Shown here: positions 8,424-17,470 of the stretch, piece after piece
Numbering within the stretch: position 1 is the first letter of the stretch
How the letters are laid out: the number at the start of each line of letters is the position of its first letter
NCBI RefSeq assembly: GCF_002952775.1
Contig: NZ_CP025066.1
Coordinates: 2,728,001 to 2,792,000, forward strand
DNA length: 64,000 bases
DNA from: Halalkaliarchaeum desulfuricum
GTDB taxonomy: Archaea; Halobacteriota; Halobacteria; Halobacteriales; Haloferacaceae
Direction of reading: 5' to 3'
Translations under genes and position numbers: made by a program
The notes under the pieces: generated by a model
What the model saw: the letters and a program-made list of their open reading frames with translations, nothing else
What the model was told of the DNA's origin: nothing
Database searches by the model: none

Positions 8424-10571
8424 ATGGGAGTCGTATCGGAATTATTCACGGCAAACCGGGTCGCGGTGGTCGGCGCTACACCCCGAGAGGGATCGATCGG
8501 TCGGGCCATCACCCGGAACCTCCTCGAGGACTACGAAGGCGAGGTGGTTCCGGTGAATCCAAACTACGATGAGGTGCTCGGCATTCCCGCAGTCGGCGAT
8601 GTCGACGACGCCGACGCGGATCTCGCGGTCGTCGTCGTTCCCCCCTCGATCGTGATCGACGCGATCGAGTCCTGCGGGGAGGCGGGCGTTCGAAACGTCG
8701 TCGTCATCACGGCCGGTTTCGGCGAGGCTGGCGCCGAGGGCGCACAGCGCGAACGGCGGTTACAAGAAATCGCCGAGGAGTACGAGTTGAACCTCGTCGG
8801 CCCGAACAGCCTCGGGATCATGTCCACGCCGACGGGCATGAACGCCACGTTCGGACCCGAGAATGCGATTCCCGGGGGACTCTCGTTTATGAGCCAGTCG
8901 GGCGCGTTCATCACAGCGGTCCTGGACTGGGCGAACGACCAGGGAATCGGCTTCAAGGACGTCGTCTCGCTGGGGAACAAGGCGGTGCTCGACGAGACGG
9001 ACTTCCTCCGCACGTGGGGCGACGACGAGGAGACAGACGTCGTGATCGGCTACCTCGAAGGGATCGAGGAGGGTCGGGAGTTCATCGACACCGCACGCGA
9101 GGTGACAAACGACACGCCGGTCGTGCTCGTCAAGTCCGGCCGGACGAGCGCGGGTGCGCAGGCGGCCTCCTCCCACACGGGGACGCTCGCAGGATCCGAC
9201 CGAGCCTACGAGGCCGGGCTGGATCAGGCGGGCGTGCTCCGTGCGGAGTCGGTCCAGGAACTGTTCGATTACGCGGGCGTACTCGCCGGGCAGCCGCTTC
9301 CGGAGACCGAAGACGTTGCGGTGATCACGAACGCCGGCGGGCCGGGTGTGATGGCGACCGATGCGATCGGCGACTCGGACCTGTCGATGGCGTCGTTCAC
9401 GACGGAGACGACCGACCGCCTCAAGGAGTCGATGCCCGAGGAGGCGAACATCCACAACCCGGTGGACATCATCGGCGATGCGGACATCGATCGGTTCAGG
9501 GAGGCCCTCGAGATCGTTCTTGCCGACGACAATGTTGGGTCTGCACTGGTGTTATCCGCCCCGACGGCAGTGCTTTCCTTCGACGATCTCGCGGAGGCGG
9601 CCGCGGACGTCCAGTCGGATACCGGACTCCCGATCGCGACCTGCCTGATGGGCGGGGACGACGCCAGGGCTGCCGGCCGGCAGCTCCAGGAGTACGGGAT
9701 TCCCTCGTATTTCGATCCGGCACGCGCGGTCTCGAGCCTCGATGCGCTCGCGCGGTTCCGGCGCATAACCGAACGGGAGTACGAAACACCGACGGAGTTC
9801 GACGTCGACAGGGAGCGCGCACGGGAGATACTCGGCTCCGTGCTGGATCGCGACGACAACCGACTCGGCGTTGAGGCGATGGGCCTCCTCGACGCCTACG
9901 GCATCCCGATCCCGGACGGCGATATCGTCGACTCGCCCGACGAGGCGGAGTCGGTCGCCCGCGGGATCGAGGGGCCGGTGGTGATGAAGATCGTCTCGCC
10001 GGACATCCTCCACAAGTCCGACATCGGCGGCGTCGCCGTCGGAGTGGATGACGCCGACGTCGCCGACACGTACGAAGACCTCATTACGCGGGCTCGAAAC
10101 TACCAGCCCGACGCGGATCTCCTGGGCGTTCAGGTCCAGGAGATGGTCGACCTCGAGGACGGCATCGAGACGATCGTCGGGATGAACCGGGACCCGCAGT
10201 TCGGACCGCTGTTGATGTTCGGACTCGGCGGGATCTTCGTCGAGGTGCTCGAGGACACCGCGTTCCGCGTGGCGCCGGTCGCGAAATCGGAGGCCCGCGA
10301 GATGACCGAAGAGGTGAAGACTGCGCCGTTGCTTCGCGGCGCTCGCGGGCGGGATCCGGTCGACGTCGACGGAGTCGTCGAGACGGTCCAGCGGCTCTCA
10401 CAGCTCGTGACGGACTTCCCCGCGATCCTCGAACTCGACATCAATCCACTGGTCGCGCTTCCCGAAGCGACGGGAGACGCCGACGAGGCACAGCAGACGG
10501 CGGGCGTTACGGCCGTCGACATCGCACTCACTGTCGATCCGGAACAACTGGAGGCGGAACACAATGACTGA
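8424..10571 (+). CDS. acd: Acetate-CoA ligase (ADP-forming)
   Basis: Cytoplasmic enzyme converting acetyl-CoA, ADP and phosphate to acetate, CoA and ATP, the haloarchaeal route of acetate formation with substrate-level phosphorylation. The 715-residue protein has alpha and beta parts fused: CoA-binding Rossmann domain (about 1-130, RVAVVGATPREGSIG), succinyl-CoA ligase-like domains with the phosphorylated His251 in SSHTGTLAGSD, and a C-terminal ATP-grasp domain (about 475-700, GPVVMKIVSPDILHKSDIGG, FGLGGIFVEVLED). Haloarchaeal Acd proteins have this fused layout. The next gene overlaps its last eight bases. Promoter: TATA-like CTTTTAAC about 28 bases before the ATG. Confidence 0.95.
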   Translation: MGVVSELFTANRVAVVGATPREGSIGRAITRNLLEDYEGEVVPVNPNYDEVLGIPAVGDVDDADADLAVVVVPPSIVIDAIESCGEAGVRNVVVITAGFGEAGAEGAQRERRLQEIAEEYELNLVGPNSLGIMSTPTGMNATFGPENAIPGGLSFMSQSGAFITAVLDWANDQGIGFKDVVSLGNKAVLDETDFLRTWGDDEETDVVIGYLEGIEEGREFIDTAREVTNDTPVVLVKSGRTSAGAQAASSHTGTLAGSDRAYEAGLDQAGVLRAESVQELFDYAGVLAGQPLPETEDVAVITNAGGPGVMATDAIGDSDLSMASFTTETTDRLKESMPEEANIHNPVDIIGDADIDRFREALEIVLADDNVGSALVLSAPTAVLSFDDLAEAAADVQSDTGLPIATCLMGGDDARAAGRQLQEYGIPSYFDPARAVSSLDALARFRRITEREYETPTEFDVDRERAREILGSVLDRDDNRLGVEAMGLLDAYGIPIPDGDIVDSPDEAESVARGIEGPVVMKIVSPDILHKSDIGGVAVGVDDADVADTYEDLITRARNYQPDADLLGVQVQEMVDLEDGIETIVGMNRDPQFGPLLMFGLGGIFVEVLEDTAFRVAPVAKSEAREMTEEVKTAPLLRGARGRDPVDVDGVVETVQRLSQLVTDFPAILELDINPLVALPEATGDADEAQQTAGVTAVDIALTVDPEQLEAEHND

Positions 10572-11751
10572 CGACACATCGAACGAAAACGGCGGTACCG
10601 AAACCGAAACCGAAACCGAAACCGAAACCGAAACCGAAACCGAAACCACGACGGCGTCGAACCCGGGGGGCGAAACGGAGACGATCCTGGTTTCGGCCGT
10701 CGACGACGTGACCGGGAAGACGGCGGTCACCCTTGCGATCGCGACGCAGGCGGCCGAGGAGCGTTCGGTCGGCTACATGAAGCCGAAGGGGACGCGCCTC
10801 GAGAGCAAGGTGGGCAAGACGCTCGACACCGATCCGATGCTCGCCCGGGAGCTGCTCGGGCTCGAGGCCGAAATGCACGACCTCGAACCGGTCGTCTACT
10901 CGCCGACCTTCATAGAGGGGGCGATCCAGGGGCGCGAGGATTCCGCCGAGCTGCACGACCGCATCCGGGAGGCGTTCGACTCGCTCAGTTCCGGACACGA
11001 CCTGATGTTCGTCGAGGGGGGCGGCCGATACACGACCGGCGGAGTCGTCGATCTCAGCGACGTCGACATCGCGGAGCTGCTGGACGCTCGCGTCGTCCTC
11101 GTGGCCGACTACGAGGAGCCGGGCGATCTCGACGATCTGCTCGGCGCTGCGGACGCGTTCGGCGACCGGCTGGAGGGCATCATCTTCAACGCGGTCGACG
11201 ACGCAGCCTACGACGGGCTCGAACGGGACGCGATCCCGTTCCTCGAAGCCGAAGGAATCGACGTGTTCGGCGCGATTCCCGAGGTGCAGGAGCTATCCGG
11301 AGTCACTGTCGACGATCTGGCGGACGAACTCGGTGCGGACGTTCTCACGGACGTGCCTGGCGACGCGTTCGTGGAGCGGTTCCTGGTGGGCGCGATGGGC
11401 GGGGACGCCGCCCTCCGCCACTTCAGACGCGCCCGGGACGCGGCCGTGGTGACCGGCGGGGATCGGTCCGACGTCCAGACGGCGGCACTCGAGGCGCCGG
11501 GCGTCCGGTGTCTGGTGCTCACCGGCGGCCACCGCCCCTCCAGCGCCGTACTCGGGAAAGCCACAGAAGCGGGTATGCCGGTGCTCGCGGTGAACACCGA
11601 CACGCTCACCGCGATCGAACGCGCAGAAGGAGTTGTGCGGGGGGGACGCACACGGTCGCCCGAAACCGTTGAGGTGATGCGCGGGCTGTTACACGAGCAC
11701 GTGGATGTCGACCGGGTGTTGGAGGGAGAAGACTTTCGAGCCGACTACTGA
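10564..11751 (+). CDS. Phosphotransacetylase-like protein with DRTGG domain
   Basis: Protein of 395 residues built from an N-terminal dethiobiotin-synthetase/BioD-like P-loop domain (about residues 38-235; ETILVSAVDDVTGKTAVTLA and FVEGGGRYTTGG) and a C-terminal DRTGG domain (about 240-385). It resembles the regulatory front part of some bacterial phosphotransacetylases but lacks the catalytic Pta domain, so it is more likely a regulator or sensor of acetate metabolism than an enzyme. It overlaps acd by eight bases and must be co-transcribed. The first 30 residues are low complexity: eight Thr-Glu repeats encoded by eight ACCGAA units, a likely slippage site (see the repeat entry). Confidence 0.85.
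   Translation: MTDDTSNENGGTETETETETETETETETTTASNPGGETETILVSAVDDVTGKTAVTLAIATQAAEERSVGYMKPKGTRLESKVGKTLDTDPMLARELLGLEAEMHDLEPVVYSPTFIEGAIQGREDSAELHDRIREAFDSLSSGHDLMFVEGGGRYTTGGVVDLSDVDIAELLDARVVLVADYEEPGDLDDLLGAADAFGDRLEGIIFNAVDDAAYDGLERDAIPFLEAEGIDVFGAIPEVQELSGVTVDDLADELGADVLTDVPGDAFVERFLVGAMGGDAALRHFRRARDAAVVTGGDRSDVQTAALEAPGVRCLVLTGGHRPSSAVLGKATEAGMPVLAVNTDTLTAIERAEGVVRGGRTRSPETVEVMRGLLHEHVDVDRVLEGEDFRADY
10597..10647 (+). repeat. Hexanucleotide microsatellite (ACCGAA)8
   Basis: Eight perfect ACCGAA units followed by ACC, inside the 5' end of the DRTGG-domain gene and encoding eight Thr-Glu pairs. Because the unit is six bases, changes in copy number keep the reading frame and would only lengthen or shorten the acidic N-terminal tail. 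Confidence 0.95.
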
Positions 11752-11766
11752 GACGACCAGGTGAGC

Positions 11767-11789
11767 GGTGGTAATGGCTGATTACCGCC
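11767..11789 (+). terminator. Hairpin after the acd operon
   Basis: Nine-base stem GGTGGTAAT / ATTACCGCC (one G-U pair) with a GGCTG loop, starting 15 bases after the stop of the DRTGG gene. There is no T-run behind it, so it may be a terminator or an mRNA-stabilising 3' hairpin. Confidence 0.4.
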
Positions 11790-11892
11790 AGCGGCCGGCG
11801 GGATAGACAGAGCACAGTGGGGGTCGAGGCGCCCGGAACTGATCAGTATCAGGCGGCCCATACCTATTGGGTTTCGGGACTATTCTTCGTCC

Positions 11893-12069
11893 ATGGGGTT
11901 CGTCTGGGAAGCCAGCCTTCGGTGTGGGAACTGCAACGCCGCGTTCAAGGGGCGACCGATCGAGTACGACGACCTCGGCTATCCGATCTGTCCCGCCTGC
12001 GGCGAGTCGCACGGCCCGACCTCGCCCGGTGGAACCCGGCGACGGGAATCCTCCACGGGTCAGGTGTAA
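11893..12069 (+). CDS. Small zinc-ribbon protein (58 aa)
   Basis: A 58-residue gene. The protein starts MGFVWEASLRCGNC and carries two CxxC knuckles: Cys11/Cys14 (CGNC) and Cys33/Cys36 (CPAC), 18 residues apart, the spacing of a rubredoxin-type zinc ribbon. A basic tail (GGTRRRESS) follows. Many haloarchaeal micro-proteins of this kind exist and some affect swarming, biofilm or stress responses, but the function of this one is unknown. A TATA-like CCTATTGG about 25 bases before the ATG suggests a leaderless transcript. It lies between the acd operon and the aldolase gene, same strand. Confidence 0.75.
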   Translation: MGFVWEASLRCGNCNAAFKGRPIEYDDLGYPICPACGESHGPTSPGGTRRRESSTGQV

Positions 12070-12115
12070 GCGGTTTCGGCTGTCGCTCGTCACTGCTCGA
12101 CGTCCGGGGCCGGGA

Positions 12116-12121
12116 GTTTAT
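12116..12121 (+). promoter_or_regulatory. TATA box for the HpcH/HpaI aldolase gene
   Basis: TTTATA centred about 29 bases before the ATG at 12148. The distance fits transcription starting at or next to that ATG, which supports it over the in-frame ATG at 12133, only 12 bases downstream of the box. Confidence 0.65.
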
Positions 12122-12147
12122 AGTGCACCCCTATGGGAAACTGTAGT

Positions 12148-12924
12148 ATGGAACAACGACTGGCGACTGCCGTCGACACCGCCGAACCCTTGATCGGGAG
12201 CTGGGGATTCATTCCGCATCCGTCGACGGCCGAACTCGCAGCGAGCGTCGGGTACGACTTCGTCGTCGTCGACGCGGAACACTCGCCGATGTCGGACGAG
12301 ACGGTGGCGGAGATGCTCCGTGGAATCGACGCCGCAGACGGCGACGCCGAAACGATGGTCCGCGTCGCCGACGACGACCCGACGACGCTACAGCGAACCC
12401 TCGATCTCGGTCCCGACGCGATCCTCGTTCCGATGGTCGATACCCCCAAACAGGCAGAGCGCATCGTCCGCGCCGCTCGCTACCCGCCGTCCGGCAGCCG
12501 TGGGATCGGACCCGCGCGATCGACGGGATACAGCCTCTCGCTCGCCGAGGCAGTCGAGGCCAACGACGACGCGTTCGGACTTCACGTCCAGCTCGAATCG
12601 GAGCAGGCGATCGACAACGCCGCCGAGATCGCTGCCGTCGACGGGGTCGACGGCGTGTTCGTCGGGCCGATGGACCTCTCGCTGTCGATGGGAGGGCTCG
12701 GCGAATACGACACCGACAGGTTTCAAACCGCGGTGGATCGGGCGCTTACCGCAGCCCGGGAGGAAGCCGTCGCGGTCGGAACCCTGGCCACCGACGCCAC
12801 CGAACGCGAGCAACGGCTCGCGTGGGGGGTCGACTATCTCGTCGCCGGCGTCGACCTGCTCCACGTCGCCGACGGGGCGAAGGAGGCGCTCGCCCATAGC
12901 CGAGATCTCGTGGGGGATGAGTAG
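12148..12924 (+). CDS. HpcH/HpaI-family aldolase
   Basis: Metal-dependent class II pyruvate aldolase of 258 residues, probably cleaving a 2-oxo-3-deoxy or 2-oxo-4-hydroxy acid to pyruvate (or oxaloacetate) and an aldehyde. Family motifs are present: GSWGFIPHPSTAELAASVGYDFVVVDAEHSP near the N-terminus, the metal-binding Glu in HVQLESEQAIDNA, and the metal-binding Asp in VFVGPMDLSLSMG. A cluster of sugar-acid catabolic genes is not present nearby, so the substrate remains open. The start is set by the TATA box at 12116. It converges on the AhpD-like gene. Confidence 0.88.
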   Translation: MEQRLATAVDTAEPLIGSWGFIPHPSTAELAASVGYDFVVVDAEHSPMSDETVAEMLRGIDAADGDAETMVRVADDDPTTLQRTLDLGPDAILVPMVDTPKQAERIVRAARYPPSGSRGIGPARSTGYSLSLAEAVEANDDAFGLHVQLESEQAIDNAAEIAAVDGVDGVFVGPMDLSLSMGGLGEYDTDRFQTAVDRALTAAREEAVAVGTLATDATEREQRLAWGVDYLVAGVDLLHVADGAKEALAHSRDLVGDE

Positions 12925-12980
12925 CGTCGCGGGCTGCTTTTGCCGACACGCCGAACGTCATGTCCGTAGATGGATGCCGA

Positions 12981-13589
12981 CTATCCTCCGTCGTCAGTTC
13001 CGCTCCGGCCCAACTCGTAAAACTCGTCGTTCGGCCGCCAGTCGGCGAACGTCGCGAGCCGGTTCGAGAGGTTAAAAAACGCCGCGACGACGCCGATGTC
13101 CCACACTTCTGCCTCGGAGAACCCGGCATCGTACAGCCGGTCGAGGTCCTCGCGTGTGACTGACGCGGGTCGTTCGGTCAGTTTCACCGCCACGTCGAGC
13201 ATGACCCGGTGAGCGTCGCTCACGTCGGCGGTGCGGTAGTTGGAGATCAGCTGCTCGGCGAGGTGTGGATCGCCGGCGTAGATCCGGCACAGCGCGCCGT
13301 GGGCGACGTTGCAGTACAGACAGTGGTTGACTCCCGAGACGGCGACGACGATCATCTCTATTTCCGCCCGGTCGAGCGCCCCCTCGTCGACGATCGCGTC
13401 GTGGAAGTCGACGAACGGCCGGAAGTGCTCCGGTCGGTGCGCGAGCGCGGCAAACACGTTCGGCGTGAAACCAGCGTCGGCGGTTTCCTCGGCGATCCGG
13501 TCCTGCAGGTCTGCGGGGAGATCGTCGAAGTCGGGCACCGGGAAGTTGCGCTGTGCGTCGTCGGAAAGCGTCGGTTCGGAACCGCTCAT
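12981..13589 (-). CDS. AhpD/carboxymuconolactone decarboxylase-like peroxidase-related protein
   Basis: Alpha-helical protein of 202 residues with the AhpD core: a CxxC pair in NHCLYCNVAHG near residue 111-114, followed by a His, the arrangement used for peroxide reduction in alkylhydroperoxidases. The remainder (VMLDVAVKLTERPASVTREDLDRL, FSEAEVWDIGVVAAFFNLSNRLA) matches the peroxidase-related subfamily of about 200 residues. An upstream extension to 13703 is out of family and I start at the ATG at 13589. It stands alone between the aldolase and a serine hydrolase. Confidence 0.88.
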   Translation of the reverse strand: MSGSEPTLSDDAQRNFPVPDFDDLPADLQDRIAEETADAGFTPNVFAALAHRPEHFRPFVDFHDAIVDEGALDRAEIEMIVVAVSGVNHCLYCNVAHGALCRIYAGDPHLAEQLISNYRTADVSDAHRVMLDVAVKLTERPASVTREDLDRLYDAGFSEAEVWDIGVVAAFFNLSNRLATFADWRPNDEFYELGRSGTDDGG

Positions 13590-13656
13590 GATCGGCGGTT
13601 CGTCACACGTGCCCTTCAAACTACGACCGGCAATCGACAACGTTTGACCGCGCAGC

Positions 13657-15042
13657 TCAGGCCTGGTGCAGGCGGAGGCGTTCGAGGAACAGGTCGATCC
13701 CATCGTCGGTTTCGACGAACTCTACTGTCGACTGCCGCCCGCCCCGAGTGCGCGTCCGGAACTGCCACTCCTCGAGGTTCTCCGGGACGAGCGCGACGGT
13801 CCGTTCGTCGATCCCGTTTTCGAGGGTCACCCACAGAACCCCGTCACGTTCTTCGACCGTCGCCTCCCTGATCCCCGCGTACGCCTCGTAGCTCCCCACG
13901 AGCGGATCGATACTGTCGTGGTACGTGTAGTAGGGCACGACGTCGGCGGGGTCTTCCCCCTGGAGGGTGGCGACGATCCCCTCTGCGACCTGGGTCGGAT
14001 GGGGTCTGGCACCGATATTGCAGGCGATCGCGACGCCGAGCCCCTCCTCGGGGAGAAAGCCGACGTACGCGGTCGAGACCATGATCGACCCGCCGTGGCC
14101 GACCAGTTGTGTGCCGGCGATCTTCCGGGTGCGCCAGCCGTAGCCGTACGGTCCCGACGGGGTCTCGACGTGGCCCTCGTGAGCCCGGGCCAGCAGATCC
14201 GGATCGACGAGTTGCGAGCCGTCCGGCAGTGGCTCGCCGCCCGAAAGATGGTAGCGCAGATAGGCTGCGAGTTCCTCGACGGTGCCGAAGAGCCCGCCGG
14301 GGCCGTGGCTCAGCTCACGGACGGGGAGTGACGCCTCCTCGGGGGCGTCCTCGCCCGGCCGGTAGGGCGTCATCACGTCCGGAGCGTCCTCGTCGTCGGT
14401 GTCCAGTCCGGGAAGGCTATCGGAAAGCAGCCGTGAACGATCCATGCCGAGCGGGGCGAAGATTTCGCTGTCGACGTATTCGGCGAACCGTCTACCGCTT
14501 TCACGTTCGACTGCGTCCGCGAGCAGGACGTACGCCTCGTTGTTGTACATGAATCGTCCCTCGCTGTGAGCGTCCCGCTCTCTCTCGGCGCCGTCGACGT
14601 GTGCGTACACGTCGTCCATGTCGCCCAGCGGGATTCCGTGTTCGCCGGCGCCGCCCTGGCGCGCGATCAGTACCTCGCTCGTTCCCAGGGACGGAACCCC
14701 CGAGGAGTGCGTCAGCAACTGATGGAGTGTGACTTCACCAGCCCCGTCGAACTCGGCCGGCGTGTGCTCGGCAATCGAGTCGGAGAGGTCGAACCAGCCC
14801 TTTTCAACCCCCTGGAGCACGGCAAGCGCCGTGAACGACTTCGTGACGGAGCCGAACCCGTACAGCGTGCTCGGCGTCGCCGGTGCGTTGCTCGCGAGGT
14901 CCCGCGAGCCGAATCCGTCGGCGTACACGACCTCGTCACGATCGGTGATCGCGATGCTCGCTCCCGGAACGTTCGCCTCGGCCATCCACTCGCGGACGAA
15001 CGAGGCGATTTCGCGTTCGGTGTCGGTCGATAGGTCGGCCAT
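13657..15042 (-). CDS. Serine hydrolase, beta-lactamase/class C family
   Basis: Protein of 461 residues of the penicillin-binding-protein/beta-lactamase superfamily. The nucleophile motif SxxK is SVTK (Ser65-Lys68), the YxN motif is in [10 protein letters not shown], and the third motif is GHGGS near residue 350. A C-terminal lipocalin-like domain (last 110 residues, [15 protein letters not shown]) follows, as in many archaeal and bacterial esterase/peptidase homologues. No signal peptide or lipobox is seen at the chosen start, so it is probably cytoplasmic; a longer open frame to 15285 is shadow of the divergent permease. Substrate unknown: esterase, D-peptidase or other. Peptidoglycan is absent in archaea. 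Confidence 0.88.
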   Translation of the reverse strand: MADLSTDTEREIASFVREWMAEANVPGASIAITDRDEVVYADGFGSRDLASNAPATPSTLYGFGSVTKSFTALAVLQGVEKGWFDLSDSIAEHTPAEFDGAGEVTLHQLLTHSSGVPSLGTSEVLIARQGGAGEHGIPLGDMDDVYAHVDGAERERDAHSEGRFMYNNEAYVLLADAVERESGRRFAEYVDSEIFAPLGMDRSRLLSDSLPGLDTDDEDAPDVMTPYRPGEDAPEEASLPVRELSHGPGGLFGTVEELAAYLRYHLSGGEPLPDGSQLVDPDLLARAHEGHVETPSGPYGYGWRTRKIAGTQLVGHGGSIMVSTAYVGFLPEEGLGVAIACNIGARPHPTQVAEGIVATLQGEDPADVVPYYTYHDSIDPLVGSYEAYAGIREATVEERDGVLWVTLENGIDERTVALVPENLEEWQFRTRTRGGRQSTVEFVETDDGIDLFLERLRLHQA

Positions 15043-15162
15043 ATCGCTATCCGTGCGGCCAGCCGACTTCAAACTCCGCGTACCGGGAGAGACAGCCGGT
15101 TCGGCCGAAGTGAGTCCGGTTCCGACGGCAGACTTATTGGCCTGTTGTGTGATCATTCCGGT

Positions 15163-16614
15163 ATGGCCGATCGGGACGTCGAGGTGCCGATCGACGGAGA
15201 ACAGGTCGCCGGGACGGGGGCGAACGTCGAGGGAGCCCGGCCCGAAGACGAACCGGACGCAATCACTGAAAGCGCGACAGTTCACGACGACGACGTCGAG
15301 CTCGAACGGACGATCGGACTGGCGGGAGGGTTAGCGATCGGGATCGGCACGATGATCGGCGCGGGGATCTTCGTGTTTCCGGGATTGGCCGCGGGCAACG
15401 CGGGACCGGCAGCCGCAATCTCCTTCGCCATCGGCGGTGTGATCGCCCTGCTGGTCGCCCTGCCGGCATCGGAGCTGGCGACGGCAATGCCGCGAAGCGG
15501 CGGGGGATATTACTTCGTCTCCAGGAGCATGGGCACCGGATACGGCGCAATCGTGGGGCTCGGGCTATGGCTCGGATTGGTGTTTGCATCCGCCTTTTAC
15601 CTGGTTGGACTCGGGCATTACGCTGCCGCGGTTTTCGCGGAGATCGGCGTCGCACTGCCAGTTAGCCCGGTGATCCCGCTCGGGTTACTGTTCGGGGTGC
15701 TGTTGACCGCACTGAGCATCGGCGGGACCGAAAACACCGCCAAGATTCAGAACGCGGTCGTCGGGATTTTATTGGTGATCCTGACAGTGTTCCTGTCGTA
15801 TGGCGCCCTCGATGCGGTGGGCGTCTTCGGCCGGGAGACGGTGCCGGAGGCGTTCTTCCCGCGGGGATACCTGCCGGTACTGACCACCGCCGCGCTCGTG
15901 TTCACCTCGTATCTGGGGTTCGCGCAGGTGGCGACGGTCGCCGGGGACATCCAAAAGCCCAGCCGGAACCTCCCGCTCGCGATGGTCGGCTCCGTGATCG
16001 TCGTTACGGTCTTTTACGTGGCGACGATCTTCGTGGCGACCAGCGCGTTCGGGGCCGCAGAGCTCGAGGCGTTCGGCGAGACGGCGATGGTCGAGGTCGC
16101 CCGTGAATTCGTCGGCCTGCCCGGCGCGGTCGCGATCCTGTTTGCGGGGCTGCTGGCGACGTTCTCGAGTGCGAACGCCTCGATTCTCAGCGCCTCGCGC
16201 ACCGTTTACGCGCTGAGCCGGGACGCGCTGTTGCCCAGGAAGGCAAGCGTGATCAACCTCAGGTATGGGACTCCCCACGTCGCGCTGCTCGCGGCCGGGG
16301 GCCCCATCCTGATTCTGGTCGCCACCGGGCAGGTCGAGGTGCTCGCGGAGGTGGCCTCGTTCCTTCACCTGATCATGTACGGGCTGATCTGCGTGGCGGT
16401 GATCGTGCTTCGGCGTCAGAGCCCGTCGTGGTATGAACCGACGTATCACATGCCAGGAGTGCCAGTCCTGCCGATCGTCGGCGCGGTCGCCAGCTTCGGT
16501 CTGATCGTCTTCATGCAGCCCGCCTCGATCGTCATCGGTGTCGGCGTGATGATCCTCTCGTACCTGTGGTACCGCTACTACGCCGGCACCGTCGAACTCA
16601 AAGGTGACTTCTGA
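15163..16614 (+). CDS. APC-family amino acid permease
   Basis: Integral membrane transporter of 483 residues with about twelve hydrophobic segments after an acidic cytoplasmic N-terminus (about 45 residues). The APC signature is clear: [29 protein letters not shown] in helix 1 and the [21 protein letters not shown] stretch in helix 3. It probably moves an amino acid or polyamine; specificity cannot be read. The UspA gene starts two bases after its stop, so the pair forms one operon, a common haloarchaeal arrangement in which the Usp part regulates the carrier. A TATA-like element (CTTATTGG, about 15133) lies roughly 28 bases upstream of the ATG. Confidence 0.92.
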   Translation: MADRDVEVPIDGEQVAGTGANVEGARPEDEPDAITESATVHDDDVELERTIGLAGGLAIGIGTMIGAGIFVFPGLAAGNAGPAAAISFAIGGVIALLVALPASELATAMPRSGGGYYFVSRSMGTGYGAIVGLGLWLGLVFASAFYLVGLGHYAAAVFAEIGVALPVSPVIPLGLLFGVLLTALSIGGTENTAKIQNAVVGILLVILTVFLSYGALDAVGVFGRETVPEAFFPRGYLPVLTTAALVFTSYLGFAQVATVAGDIQKPSRNLPLAMVGSVIVVTVFYVATIFVATSAFGAAELEAFGETAMVEVAREFVGLPGAVAILFAGLLATFSSANASILSASRTVYALSRDALLPRKASVINLRYGTPHVALLAAGGPILILVATGQVEVLAEVASFLHLIMYGLICVAVIVLRRQSPSWYEPTYHMPGVPVLPIVGAVASFGLIVFMQPASIVIGVGVMILSYLWYRYYAGTVELKGDF

Positions 16615-16616
16615 CC

Positions 16617-17393
16617 ATGACAGATAGACCAAACGTACTCGTTCCGATCCAAATCCTCGAGGGGGAATCGATACCGGAAGGCATCCCCGAACTGCTCGCG
16701 AACGCCCACGTCGTCCTGCTGGGGTATCACGTCATCCCGGACCAGACTGCTCCCGGTCAGGCGCGGATGCAATTCGAAGAGCGCGCCGCACCACGTCTCG
16801 ACCAGTTCGAGGAGATCCTCGAGAAGGCCGGAGCGACCGTCGATACCCGACTGGTGTTCACCCACAAGGCGCAGACGACGATCGACCGAATGATCTACGA
16901 ACACGACTGCGTCGCTGCCATCGTTCCGAAGGCGACCCGCCCGCCGGAGGAGGTGCTCGTGGCCGTGCGCGGTACCGTCGGCGTCGACCGTATCGCCCGC
17001 GTGGTGGCGGGGCTGTTCGGGGACACTGACGTCTCGGTTACCCTGTATCACCTCGCCGCAGAGGACGCAACCGACGAGGACGTCCAGACGCTTCTGGATG
17101 GGGTCGCCGATCGACTGGTGGAACTGGGGATGGACGAAGATGCACTCGACACGCGAGTCGGGCGCGGAAAGAATCCAAAGCAGGCGATCGCCGACGCCGC
17201 AGACGAGTTCGACGCGATCGTGATGGGCGAGTCGGACCCGTCGATCGCGACGTTCGTGTTCGGGATGCGGGCCAAACAGGTTGCAGAGCGGTTCCTCGGT
17301 CCGGTGATCGTCGTCCAGCGAGAGCGCCCCCAAACGGAAGCGGAAACGGAAACTGAAACTGAAACGGACGGGAACCCTAACGAGGACGACTAG
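16617..17393 (+). CDS. UspA-domain protein paired with the APC permease
   Basis: Cytoplasmic protein of 258 residues with two Usp-like halves. The first half (VLVPIQILEGESIPEGIPELLAN) is degenerate; the second (about 125-235) ends with MGESDPSIATFVFGMRAKQ and PVIVVQ, a nucleotide-binding-type loop without the classic glycines. The last 25 residues are a Thr-Glu-rich acidic tail encoded by GAAAC(G/T)-type repeats at 17334-17369. It begins two bases after the permease stop codon and probably modulates that carrier. Function by context. Confidence 0.82.
   Translation: MTDRPNVLVPIQILEGESIPEGIPELLANAHVVLLGYHVIPDQTAPGQARMQFEERAAPRLDQFEEILEKAGATVDTRLVFTHKAQTTIDRMIYEHDCVAAIVPKATRPPEEVLVAVRGTVGVDRIARVVAGLFGDTDVSVTLYHLAAEDATDEDVQTLLDGVADRLVELGMDEDALDTRVGRGKNPKQAIADAADEFDAIVMGESDPSIATFVFGMRAKQVAERFLGPVIVVQRERPQTEAETETETETDGNPNEDD
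17334..17369 (+). repeat. Degenerate Thr-Glu hexanucleotide repeat
   Basis: Six imperfect (A/G)C(G/T)GAA-type units coding for TEAETETETETD at the C-terminus of the UspA-domain protein. It is the same repeat theme as the perfect ACCGAA array in the DRTGG gene, at the opposite end of its protein. Confidence 0.8.
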
Positions 17394-17470
17394 CCGACGT
17401 GTTGTAGAGAAGGAAAGGACCCATCGTCGGCGTCCGTTACTGCTAAACGCACGGCAACGGATTCGAAGAC

